A stretch of DNA of 64,000 bases. Source: Theropithecus gelada (Eukaryota > Chordata > Mammalia > Primates > Cercopithecidae). The notes under the pieces are model-generated. The model was given only the letters and a program-made list of their open reading frames with translations. It did no database searches and was not told the DNA's origin. The position numbers and the translations under genes are program-made. Shown in pieces: positions 1-10,068 of the stretch (the first letter of the stretch is position 1; each line of letters starts with the position of its first letter). Location of the stretch: the NCBI RefSeq assembly GCF_003255815.1, contig NC_037670.1:69275470-69339469 (forward strand), written 5' to 3'.

Positions 1-1404
1 ACTTTTTTTGAACTACAAAAGCAATTCATGCTCTGGTATTCTGATTAAAATACTCGGTTTTAAAAGAAGGTATGTTTGTGTAGATTGGCGATGTCCAGGG
101 ACTGGCTACAGTGAGCCACCTTTAGGAGAGAGAAGCAGCCACACTGGTGTGCAGTGGTGAGAGCATGAACCAGAAGTGTGGCCTGGAGAAGCAAAAGATG
201 GATGTGAAGGCATCGTGGCATCCAGGTGACAGAACTTGGTAACAGTCATGTATCAGGAGTGAGTGGGTCGGAGGTGATGCTCCAGTGTCCAGCATGGATG
301 TGAGTGGAAGGACGGCAGCGACACCGCGTGAGAGAGGACACGTAGGAGGAGCACAGGGAAGGGCTGGGCATGTGTGGAGTGCTCACTCTGTGCCAGGCCA
401 CTGGATTGCTCCCATGGTGTGGCGGAGCCCGTCTGTGCTTCCTTGTCTTTGGTCACTTGGCTAGACCCCAGCAATCCTGAGAACCTGGAAAAGCCAGCAG
501 GTAGGTCTGGCTGTTGCATTTCTCTCGGCTCAGAGCACAGAGCCCAGCTGTAGCGCTGAGGAAGTGGGTGCCAAAGGCGCCTTTGCCGGGGCTGGTTGAT
601 GCAGCATCCATGATCTGGTGCTCCAGGAACCCCAGTGAGAGTAGGGTGAGGCCATGGTTGTTTTGGTGGGAGCTTTGTTCTGTCCAGCTTTCACTTTGGC
701 CCCAGTGGTGCTGAGAGGGTGCCTTCCTGGGCTTCCCCACATCCTGGGGCCTTGGCCATGCTGTGACTATGTTGGCTGTGGTGCTAGGTTCTGGCTTCTA
801 CTGCTGCCAAATGCTGTGACTCCGCAGTGACAGGAGTTCAGAGTCTGCTGCATCACAGCCACCCGGAGCCTCAGTGCATGCCTTCCAATTTGTGGACTAT
901 TTTTGACATTCTGTCAGGGTCCTTACTTTCTTTATAATCAGCTGTAAGGATGCTTCTATACAGCATATGCCCTATTATCCCAAATTCCTTTATTTGTACT
1001 TCTTACAGTTTTTCCAGAGGTGAGATGTTTCAGTTGTTCATGAAGTAATTATCATACATTGGGATTTTTTCTAGAGTGTGTGTGTGAAATAGTCACCAGT
1101 GACCAACTTTTGCTTTACCAGAACTCCTGCTTTAATCTTTGGCAAGGTCGGGCTGGGCAAAGGAACCAACCTGTAAAGTGTCACATCTACACACGGAAGC
1201 ACAGCTGTGCACAGTTCAGACGTTGGCCTCTCAGAGTTTGCTGTTCTTCAGAATCCTTCTTGCTTCTGCCCATTTCTTTCTCCTTCCTTTTTTTTTTTTT
1301 TTTTTTTTTCTTAAAGCATCCAGAGATGCTCAGTGTATACTCTGTTGCTTAATTCTATAATCTCTGGAGAAAAGCTTTAGCTTGACTCAAACAGTGGGAC
1401 CCTG
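1..1404. other. COA1 intron sequence, nothing recognised
   Basis: By position this lies in the intron upstream of the first COA1 exon visible here. I see no coding exon in it. A T-run of about 20 bases near 1289-1309 could be an old retroposon tail, but no element body is recognisable. The short open frames here lack any family resemblance. Confidence 0.5.
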
Positions 1405-1414
1405 AAGATTTGTT

Positions 1415-1725
1415 TTTATTTTTTATTTTTTATTTTTTCTTGAGATGGAGCTTTGCTCTGTTACCCAGGCTGGAGTGCAGTGGTGTGATCTCGGCACACT
1501 GCAGCCTCCACCTCCCAGGTTCAAGCGATTCTCCTGCCTCAGCCTCCTGAGTAGCTGGGACTATAGGTGCGCACCACCACGCCTGGCTAATTGTTTGTAT
1601 TTCTAGTAGAGATGGTGTTTTGCCATATTGCCCAGGCTGATCTCGAACTCCTGGCCTCAAGTGATCCACCTGCCTTGGCCTCCCAAAGTGCTAGGATTAC
1701 AGGCGAAAGCCACCATGCCCGGCTA
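1415..1725 (-). repeat. Alu element (antisense), 10-bp target duplication
   Basis: The T-rich start, the right and left monomer landmarks and the terminal CCCGGC-type end show a full-length Alu on the minus strand. It is flanked by direct repeats of AAGATTTGTT at 1405-1414 and 1726-1735, the footprint of L1-mediated insertion. Confidence 0.93.
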
Positions 1726-1735
1726 AAGATTTGTT

Positions 1736-2300
1736 CTTGAAGTGTGACTAGTTGACTGCCTATTCACCTGAATTATGGAGCCATGTTCCAAATCCTGTGC
1801 CTTCCTTCAGGTGTGTTTAAAGGAAAGAAAGAGTTTTGGAAAGCACAAATGTGTACCTCAGTAGTTTCTTCTCTTGGTGGCAACTTGGAATGGGTGGGAT
1901 ACTCCCCGCCCCCACCCCCACCCCGCCCCCGCTCCGGGAGGTATCTTTGGCCATTACCGAGGACACGGGAAGGCACTCTGGGAGGTGCCTGTCTCATGAC
2001 GGGCTTCCTTATTACTGTGCCTGTGTCTCCTTCGCGAGGCTCATAGCTTCTTTGGTTTTCGTGAGAAACCAAAAACATCGCATTCACTATTTTTTTTTTT
2101 CTAAATTGGAGTGTAATCAAACAAGTGCTTAGGGGCTGTTAGGCCGACTGCCTGGGCACGGGCATGGCAGCACCTGGCAGCACCCTGTGGTGCGAACCCA
2201 GCCTGTGGTGCTGGGGATGAAGGAGAAACCCAGGACTCCGTGTCGTCTTTCCCAGACAAGCCTTCATGTATTATATTTTCCTTAAAGCCTGTTCTTTAGG
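1736..2300. other. COA1 intron, unassigned, with a C-rich run
   Basis: No gene or clearly named repeat is visible. The notable element is a run of five C-blocks at 1904-1930, which is a G-quadruplex candidate on the minus strand. Confidence 0.4.
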
Positions 2301-2309
2301 GTCCAGGTC

Positions 2310-3060
2310 AAAATATGTACCAATTTGCTGGCAATAGGTTCCTCTTTAAAACAGTGAATTTTCTTTTGGTATTTTATTATGAAAAATTTCAAATGTACAA
2401 AAAAGATAAAAGAATTTATACTGTGAGCACCTATAGCTGGTACCTGGATTCTACAGTTAGCATTTTGCTCTGTTTCCATGAGTCTATAGTGTTATTTTGA
2501 TGGATTACAAAGTAATTTTCAAACATTATACATGTAAGCACGTACATCATTAAGTGGAGTTTAATATTTGTTATGGTGCCTAGTTTTTTTTTTTTTTTTT
2601 TTTTGAGGTAAAATTTACAGTCTGTGAAAGGCACAAATCCAAGTGTCCTATCTCTGATGAGTTTTAACAAATACACCCAGTCGTGTCACTCAAGCCGTTA
2701 TCTAGATGTAGGTTGCTCCCAGCACCTGAATTCCCTCGTTTCCTACCCAGTGGGTTCCTTCTCACATCTTCCAGCTCTACTGGAGGCAGTCACTTTTCTT
2801 TTTTTTTTTTTTTTGATGTTTGAAAATTACTTTGTAATCCGTCAAAATAACAGGTTTCCAGCATAGTTTAGCCTGTTGTAGAATTAAAATAAATAGTTAT
2901 ATACTCCTCCTGTGTAAAGCCCTTTGACTTGGCGTGTTTTTGATACTCATCCATGTTGCTGCGTGTGTCAGGAGTTTGCTCCTTTTTAACAGTGGACTTT
3001 TGAGCGATCATTGGAAGTAGGATCATAGGAGGCCTCCTTGCCAAATGCAAAGACTGCCAT
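2310..3060. repeat. Old L1M/L1ME-type 3' end fragments
   Basis: The stretch around 2345-2480 and the T-tract followed by TTGAGGTAAAATTTACAG at about 2605 resemble 3' UTR sequences of old mammalian L1 families. No open frame survives. A 36-bp inverted repeat (2491-2526 and 2816-2851) lies inside it and is reported as a finding. Confidence 0.5.
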
Positions 3061-3266
3061 TGACCTTACCAGCCAACCAAAGAGGGGCAGGACATTTGGA
3101 AAATCAAGTGGATTCTCCAGCTGGGCTGTTAGAAAACAACTCACTTCTGTGGAGAATCACTGGATTTTATAGGCTTAGCTCTAGAAAGCATCATTTTGTC
3201 ATCATCTTCTGAAATGACAATAATGTATCCAATTACATCTCTCCTTTCTGTCATTTTACACCACAG

Positions 3267-3343
3267 TTGAAGATTCCTGTCTCTGGATCCAAGTCAGAGG
3301 GCCTTCTCTACGTCCGCTCCTCCAGAGGTGGCCCCTTTCAGAG
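3267..3343 (+). CDS. COA1: COA1, penultimate coding exon visible here
   Basis: COA1 (MITRAC15, formerly C7orf44) is a small inner-mitochondrial-membrane protein that helps assemble respiratory complexes IV and I. This 77-nt exon translates in phase 0 as LKIPVSGSKSEGLLYV followed by RSSRGGPFQR, which I recognise from the C-terminal half of human COA1. The acceptor is CCACAG at 3261-3266 and the donor is AG/GTATCC at 3343/3344. The exon ends two bases into an arginine codon (AG), completed by the first G of the next exon. One residue differs from the human protein as I remember it (Arg for His after YV). Upstream exons encoding the start and the membrane segment are off the left edge of the window. 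Confidence 0.93.
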
Positions 3344-4233
3344 GTATCCTGGGAAGGTGACGGCAGTCCGGGGGGTGGGAGGAGGACTTCCTGATGGAAG
3401 CAACCCCGACTCTGTTTTCATTTGTTGGTAAATTGCTGTGGGCATAGGAAGAACTGTTTTTCAAGCTTGAAGCTGAAAGCTTCGTGGCCTGGGCAGCAAG
3501 CCAGTACTGTGGCTCTTAGCTGAGTCCAGTTTATCCATACAGTCTACTGAATTGCCCTCTCCTTATATGCCGTTGAATTCATAAAACTTTCCAGTTATAG
3601 TGATCTAGGTCTGTCATAATTTGATGCTATGTTACAGCTTCTCACTTCACTGCCTCGATTGTTACAAATGAATAAAGGGCATGGATTCTTGTTCCAGAAT
3701 TTATTCATCACATTCTTTGCATAAGCTCTCCACCCGTTAATTGGCTTTGCTTGTCTGGTTGCCAGTAGCTACATCCACTCACTTCCCCCACGGGAAGCCT
3801 CTCTCATAGATGCTTGCTGTTTAGCCAGGCTGTGTTTTAATTCCCAAGGACAAAAGGAGCAGGCGGGCCCACCTAGCTCACCCTGGGCTCACTGACCTCT
3901 GAGCCTGGGATTAGTGCACGAGCTGGCTGGATTCCATGCCAGGAACTGAAGGTCAGTGTGAATTAGGAAATGAGAAATAAACCGCTCCTTCTCCTTCCTG
4001 GTGTCCCTTCCATTCGCCTGTCATTGTTAAGCCTGCCTCGAAGTCGAAGCTGGTTAAATAATGAGAGCCCATGGTAGAATGTTACGAATTGTGTTGACAC
4101 AGCACTCACACAAAATGTTTACAAAAATTTAAGGCATTATTCAAAACAATTGCTTTCTGCACCCCTTTTTTTGACTATGGCCGTTGCCTCAGTGTTCATA
4201 GATTAGAGATACTGTACTTCTGGTTTCTCTCAG
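3344..4233 (+). other. COA1: Last COA1 intron
   Basis: This 890-bp intron starts GTATCC and ends TTTCTCTCAG and joins the two COA1 exons in frame. Inside it I see no repeat that I can name. Confidence 0.85.
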
Positions 4234-4372
4234 GTGGCACCTTGACGAAGTCTTTTTAGAGCTCAAGGATGGGCAGCAGATTCCTGTGTTCAAGCTCAGT
4301 GGGGAAAACGGTGACGAAGTGAAAAAGAGTAGAGACGACCCAGAAGACCCAGCAGGCCCAGCGTGCTTCTAG
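4234..4372 (+). CDS. COA1: COA1, terminal coding exon with altered C-terminus
   Basis: The first G completes the split arginine codon, and the exon then reads WHLDEVFLELKDGQQIPVF followed by KLSGENGDEVKK, an unmistakable match to the COA1 C-terminus. The human protein, as I remember it, is 146 residues and ends in one glutamate after the double lysine. Here the frame instead continues SRDDPEDPAGPACF before TAG at 4370-4372. A single missing G relative to a human-like AAAAAGGAGTAG would explain this. The net change is 13 extra residues beyond the human length. The core domain facing the intermembrane space is intact, so the protein is probably functional, but that is inference. The 3' UTR follows directly. 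Confidence 0.92.
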
Positions 4373-5031
4373 TCCATCCTTCCCTCATCTCTACCATATG
4401 CCCACTGGGGTGGTGGCCCATCTGAGTGGCAGACACTCCTGCAACCCAGTTTTCCAGCCACCAGCGGGATGATTGTATGTGCCAGCACATGGTAATTTTG
4501 GTATAATTCCAACTTGGGCACAACGAATGCTATTTGTCATTTTTAAACTGAATCTGAAAGAAACCCCTATTACAAATTTAAGATAATTGATTTGAAAGTG
4601 CTTTGTATAAAAAAGCAAATGATAAAAGGAATCAGAATTAATGAAATGTTTGTTGATCTTTGCTGGTTCTCATTTCTTTCCTTTCTCTTCCTCTTCCTTT
4701 CCCCTGGAATTTTCAGTCTTCATTACAAAGCCTGAAGCTCAGTAGTACTGAAGGGATTTTTTCTAAATTATTGACATGAGAATGATGAGGAAGACCAGTT
4801 TGGTTTTTCACTGTACCTTGAATTCATGTTGTTAAGTAGCTTGTGGACATTCTCCATCACTTTGGAATATTTTGTTTGCATTTATTTCTATTTCAGATAC
4901 CAACCATCTGCCCAGTTGAAGATTTGCAAAATAATTTTTATTCCAAACATTTTGAAAGCTTAGAAAATTTGTGTGTGTACATATACACATAAAGTTAACT
5001 TAGGAAAGTTAGTTTGAAGGTAACAGCATCT
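4373..5031 (+). other. COA1: Probable COA1 3' UTR
   Basis: This repeat-free stretch follows the COA1 stop codon and should be 3' UTR. I find no canonical AATAAA on the plus strand before the Alu at 5032. The first good one is at about 5849-5854, beyond that Alu. The real end may use a variant signal. Some human COA1 isoforms extend further, towards or past STK17A. Confidence 0.5.
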
Positions 5032-5363
5032 GGCTGGGGGTGGTGGCTCATGCCTATAATCCCAGCACTTTGGGAGGCCGAGGCAGGCGGATCACCTGAG
5101 GTCAGGAGGCCTGGCCAACATGGTGAAATCTCGTCTCTACTGAAAATACAAAAAAATTAGCTGAGTGTGGTGGCAGGTGCCTGTAATCCCAGCTACTTGG
5201 GAGGCTGAGGCAGGAGAATTGCTTGAATCCAGGAGGCAGAGGCTGCAGTGAGCCAAGATTTCACCATTGCACTCCAGCCTGGGCAACAAGAGCAAAACTC
5301 CGTCTCAGGAGAGAGAAAAAAAAAAAGGAAAGAAAAAGAAGGAAAAGGGAAGGAAAGGAAAAA
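5032..5363 (+). repeat. Alu element with AAGG-rich tail
   Basis: A plus-strand Alu with both monomers and a short deletion after the first GTCAGGAG. The A-tail has degenerated into a GGAAA/GGAAAG microsatellite-like tract at about 5313-5363. Confidence 0.93.
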
Positions 5364-6650
5364 GCTAACAGGTTCTTACCTATTTGCTTTCCAAACAACT
5401 TAACTGCATGTTAGATAATCGCATCCTTAGGTTTTATTAGTCTTACAAGGAAACATATTATAAAGCAAAAGAACTTCCTTCTGGGCACCAGAGCCTACAA
5501 AAACAGAAATCTGGTATCTGTGCTTTGAAAAGGTCAGTTTAACCCTCTTAGCATTTGCAGGCTTAATGCCATTGTAGTTGTCTACAACGAAGGACAGCCA
5601 TGAGCTCTCTTCCTACATTCTTAATATTCAGTGAAGAGAAGCCTCTCAGAAAAAAAGAAAAAAATGAGCTTAAACATGCTGGTAGAATATGAGGTCTTCA
5701 GTTGTTACAAGTTATCTCTATTCTGGAGTTGTTTCTTTAAAAACATGTTTGTGTGTTCTTTGAGTAGATTATACAGTGAAAAGTCTCCCCCTGAGAGCGC
5801 TTTTGTCAGTGTGTTTAGATAAATATTCCAATCTCTACAGTCTTTTAAAATAAATGGCAGAGCACTGTACAGTTTTGTGCTTTTGCTCTTTAAGGTACAC
5901 ACTGTCCTATTGTGTGTATGTTGTGAATTTATGTGTTGCTTGCTGTCTATTCTCTGACAACTTCTACTTCATTTTAGTGTTTGAATTTTTTTTGTTTCTT
6001 TGCTATGGCCAGATTATAGAAAACCAGGGCTCAGGTTGGCCATCTGTTCTGAAGTAAAAATAAGTGTAGAGTTTGAATTAATGAAGAGGCTTTTCTAATC
6101 CACCTGCTAGGAAATAGTATTATGTAGTGAATAGCTCCTTGATTTCTATTTGAAAGCCGCCATCTTGGGTGTTTTTTCTCTTCACATTTACTTCCTGTGC
6201 ACTTAATGCCTTCATGGGTGATTCTGAGCAGGCTGGAACTTGATCATTGCAATAGACACTGTCTTTCCTGTTCTTTGAGGGTAGCAATGATGTGCACTTG
6301 CAGTCCACTGTTTCCTGTAGATCCATTAATCACTGTGACTCAGCCATTGACTCCACTAACTACCTTAATGATGTCTTGGATAATGCATCAGAGGAAAAGG
6401 TGACTTTTTGAGGAAGGGCCCCCAGTGCATCCCATAAAGAGACAGGATAGCCCAGAGACCAGAGAAAGGGGTTTCCTAGAATGATACAAACTGTAGACGT
6501 AAAGACTGCAGGAGAGGGATCACAGCCAACAAATGGTAGCGTGACTCCTACGTGCTTTACTATAGAAGAGGCTGCAGGGCCTCTACCCGCAAGTTCCTTA
6601 CCAGCTAGTGTGCTGGGCGGATGGGCAGGGGCTGTGGAGAGTATTATAAT
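5364..6650. other. Intergenic or distal COA1 3' sequence
   Basis: No exon of a known gene and no confidently named repeat is visible. An AATAAA at about 5849-5854 on the plus strand is a possible polyadenylation signal for long COA1 transcripts. The open frames here are short and have no family resemblance. Confidence 0.35.
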
Positions 6651-6659
6651 ACTGTGCCA

Positions 6660-7010
6660 AAATAATTTCAAGCTCTGGTGCTAAAAATGATGTAGAAAAT
6701 AGAGATATCAGTTAGGAGGAATCTAAGAGGCTGTCCGGAGGCAGTAGTGTCCCTGTGGGCCTTGAAGTCCAAGATTTTGATAAGCAGACATGATGGAGAG
6801 CACCCTGCAAGTGGAAAGCACAGCATGAAGAGAGGCCCCAGAGCGGGCAGGGGGGAGTTGTGCCCCAGAAATAAGAAGCCCAGTTTGGACAGCGTGTAGA
6901 TGAGCGTAGGTAAAGTAAAAGAGAGGCCTGGAAAGGTAGGTTGGCCACAGTGTGTGACTGCCAGTGTTGACATTTGCATACAATTTGTGGCCATCAAAGA
7001 TTTGGGGGTA
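6660..7010 (-). repeat. Possible antisense L2-type LINE relic
   Basis: Phrases such as GGGCCTTGAAGTCC and AAGTGGAAAGCACAGCATGA resemble the reverse complement of the L2 3' region, where blocks near GGCCTTGTAGGCC and CAGCAAGTGCAAAGGCC occur. The relic is highly diverged. Confidence 0.35.
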
Positions 7011-8040
7011 AGCACGTGATTCTACTGCTAATGAGGTTTCAGAGACTGTGCTGAATGTGTACTGACAAGACCTGTGTGACTTTCAAGTAAGTCACAGATT
7101 TTACCGTCTTCGTTCAGTTTTCCTAGAATTAGCCTCCTCTTGCCTGTAAACATTCCCTATTCACCAACCCAAGGACTTGCTAATACCTGATAAGGTTTTA
7201 TTACTCTGAGTTTTGGTAAAGTTTGTATACAGCAACAATGAAACTGAAATTACATATACACCAAACAGCCAGAACTTAGTTCCTTCTGTCCTCTGGCCAC
7301 CAGCAAGGCCAGGAAAATGCTCAAGAAGCAGCAGTTGTGAAGGGTTTTCCCAAAGCAAGCAGCTTTGGAAGTGGCTTTAGGCCACTTGACTCTGGCATTT
7401 TCAGTTTGTCCATCTGAAAAATATGAATAAATACTTACCAATCACTTGCCTTACAGGTGAGACAATGTTTATACTGCTCATTGGGATGCTTGGACAAAAG
7501 ATGCTGTTTACACAGGAGGCTCAATGACGGGGGCGGTCGAGAAGGAGGTGAGAGGGTGATAGGAAAACCTCGTCTCCACCCACTAGAAGATTCTTGCCTC
7601 CTTAGTAATGCCCTCCCGGTTCAGGCATGCTTTTTGGCAGAGTTGCTCAGTTGAAAGCACTGTCAGGAATGTGTACAGAAAAACTGCGCCCACTTTATAA
7701 TCCAGGGCAGAAAAGTAGGAAATGAAAATATTAAAAACATGCCTCTTAAGACACGGGTTGGGTGCAGAAGTGAAATCTGACTTTGCAGGAGAGAGTACTT
7801 TTCATTCCTAAATTACCTTCCAAATTTTTTTCCCCTTAGAGGAAATTTCCAAAAGGAATTTTTTTTAAGGAAATGTTTTAATTGATTTATCAGATCACAT
7901 GAAGTGTGTTAACCTTTTATTATTATATAATAAGCTGTCAAGGCAGAAATTAGACCCCCTACTATACACCTATAACACTTTTAACTTGAGCTACCACATC
8001 AGTCACCTTGCAGTCTTAATGGCAAAGTAATTTTTCACTT
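7011..8040. other. Intergenic, nothing named
   Basis: A/T-rich unique-looking sequence. I see no gene, no RNA gene and no confidently identified repeat. Confidence 0.35.
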
Positions 8041-8049
8041 CCAAATTAT

Positions 8050-8575
8050 TTTTATGAAATGAGAAACTATAGACCTGTCTCCCTTATGAAGGTTGATGCA
8101 AATATTCAAAATAAAATATTAGTGAACTGAATCCAATGATATGTAGTGGTATATTGTATTATTTTTCACGAAATGGGTTGGTGCTTCTCCCTCTCAGTGC
8201 TCTTTCCTGTGGGAGGATTATACATCCCCTCGTTGAACTTAGGTGTGACTGTGTGGCTTGTGAGTGGAAGTGGCATGTAGGACTTCTGAGTAAAAGTTTT
8301 AAGTGCCTGCCCTTGGTTCACACTGTCCACTTTGCCTTCGTCCCTAAGATTGGTAATATTCCAGATGGTGGCTACTTCAAGGGCTTGGGGGCTGGGACAG
8401 CTGACCCACAGTGGGACATGGAGCGTAAGAGACACATAAACCCTTACAAGCCCCTAAGATGGGGGGCTATTTGTTACCCCAACTTAACCTAGTGCACCCT
8501 ACTGTTAACAGTGACTAAGAGAGGTTTATTCCCGGAATGCAAAGGTGGTTCAATATCAGGAAATCCTGGAATTAT
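8050..8575 (+). repeat. Old L1 ORF2 fragment split by an inserted repeat
   Basis: The segment at about 8065-8140 (AACTATAGACCTGTCTCCCT, then dispersed codons) and the one at about 8516-8572 (TTATTCCCGGAATGCAAAGG) are adjacent pieces of an L1 reverse-transcriptase region. Between them, about 8150-8510 is a different element ending in a stretch like TTGTTACCCCAACTTAACCT. It looks like an old LTR or MER-type repeat that I cannot name. All frames are broken. Confidence 0.6.
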
Positions 8576-8759
8576 TTTAACCTAAGACATGGCTTAGATC
8601 GAGGACTTAGCATTCAATTGGAGACACACACAAACCATTGATTGTAGAACATGTCCTCGGTGGTTTGACTGAGTCAGTAGTTATTTATAAAATTATATAA
8701 AAGTTATGTTTATATTTTGCAAACTAAGCTACTTTCTAGGACCACATTTTTAGAAAATT

Positions 8760-10068
8760 CACTATTCAAAACAAAGTAGAAGAGACAAGAAAGAATAGAC
8801 GCACTTCTCCCTATTCCTCCACTAAGAGCAGCCTGGACTTGCATAAAACAAACATCAAACTACTGTGAAAGCTGAGAAGACCGAATGGAAAGGAACTTCA
8901 GTACCCAAGGAATAACACAGCATTGACTTCCCTGGGTTTTCTTTTGCCTCATATTGGGCAAATACGAGGCACTGGAGAAACCAGCACCCCAGAAACACCA
9001 ATAGGAGCCAATGGCTAAAAGCCTGGTGTCTCTAGCCCAAGGATCAGGACAGGGCAACCTAGAAAGAGGGAGAAGTCTCGGACAGTAACTTCCCTACTCT
9101 ATCCAGACACCGTGGAAAAACCCATGGCCCCAACCCCACAGCCTCACCAGCAAGGGCCAAGTGGGGAGCCTAGACCTTCTCCTTTGCCTGTTGCAATGAG
9201 GCCTCCCCAACCCCTGCTGGAGCGGGGTCAGAGCTAGCCCAGTGGGGCGCTTGGGACTTCTATCCCTGCAGGGTGGTAATGAGGCCCACCCCCATAGTGT
9301 CAGTGGAGGCCATGTTGGGAGCCTAGACTTTTACCCTGACCCAGAGGAACAACTCCCCCCGCTCCCATGGCATCAGTGGGGCCCACGTGTTCTAGTGGGA
9401 AGCTGCGCTGAGCCACTCCTCCCTCCCGCCTGTACTCACACGGGGCTCAGTGGTGAGCCTGAACCGTCAACCCACCACATGCCCCCTTCACCCACGGGGG
9501 TGGTGTCAGAGTAGACCTACTGAAACATTCAAACAAGTCCAGGGTCTCAGACCCAAATGGGCAGAATAGAACAGAAAGCCATGCTCTTGTGCCAAGAACC
9601 AGGCAAATGTCAACCTGAATGAGAACAGAGAGTTAACAGACACAAACACCAAGATGACACAGATCTTAGAATTATCTGAGAAGGATTTTGAAGCAGCCAT
9701 CATTTAAAACTTCGGTGAGCAATTATGAACATGCTTGGAATAAATGAAAAAATAGGAAGTCTTAGAAGACGGCAAATCAAATGGAAATTTTAGAACTGAG
9801 AAAAGATTAAATGAAATAAAAATCTCGCTGGATGGGTTAAACAGCAGAATGAGGAGTACAGAGAAAAGAATCACTGAATTTTAAGATGAAATAAAAATCT
9901 GAGCAGAGAAAACAGACTGCGATTGGTACCTGTGGGCCTCTAGCTAAAGACCTAACATTTGAATCATGGGTCTAAGAAAGAGGAGAAGGAGGGTGGGGCT
10001 GAAAAAGTATTTGAAAAAAATAATGGCTGAGAGTCTACAAATTTGTCAAAAACAAATGAACCTTTTAT
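8760..10068 (+). repeat. 5' part of an old L1M/HAL1-like LINE
   Basis: The A-rich text from about 9520 (ACAGATCTTAGAATTATCTG, then GAATGAGGAGTACAGAGAAA) resembles the 5' UTR and ORF1 coiled-coil region of old L1M or HAL1 elements. It continues after the Tigger1 insertion at about 12210. The ORF1-like frame is interrupted repeatedly. Confidence 0.55.
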
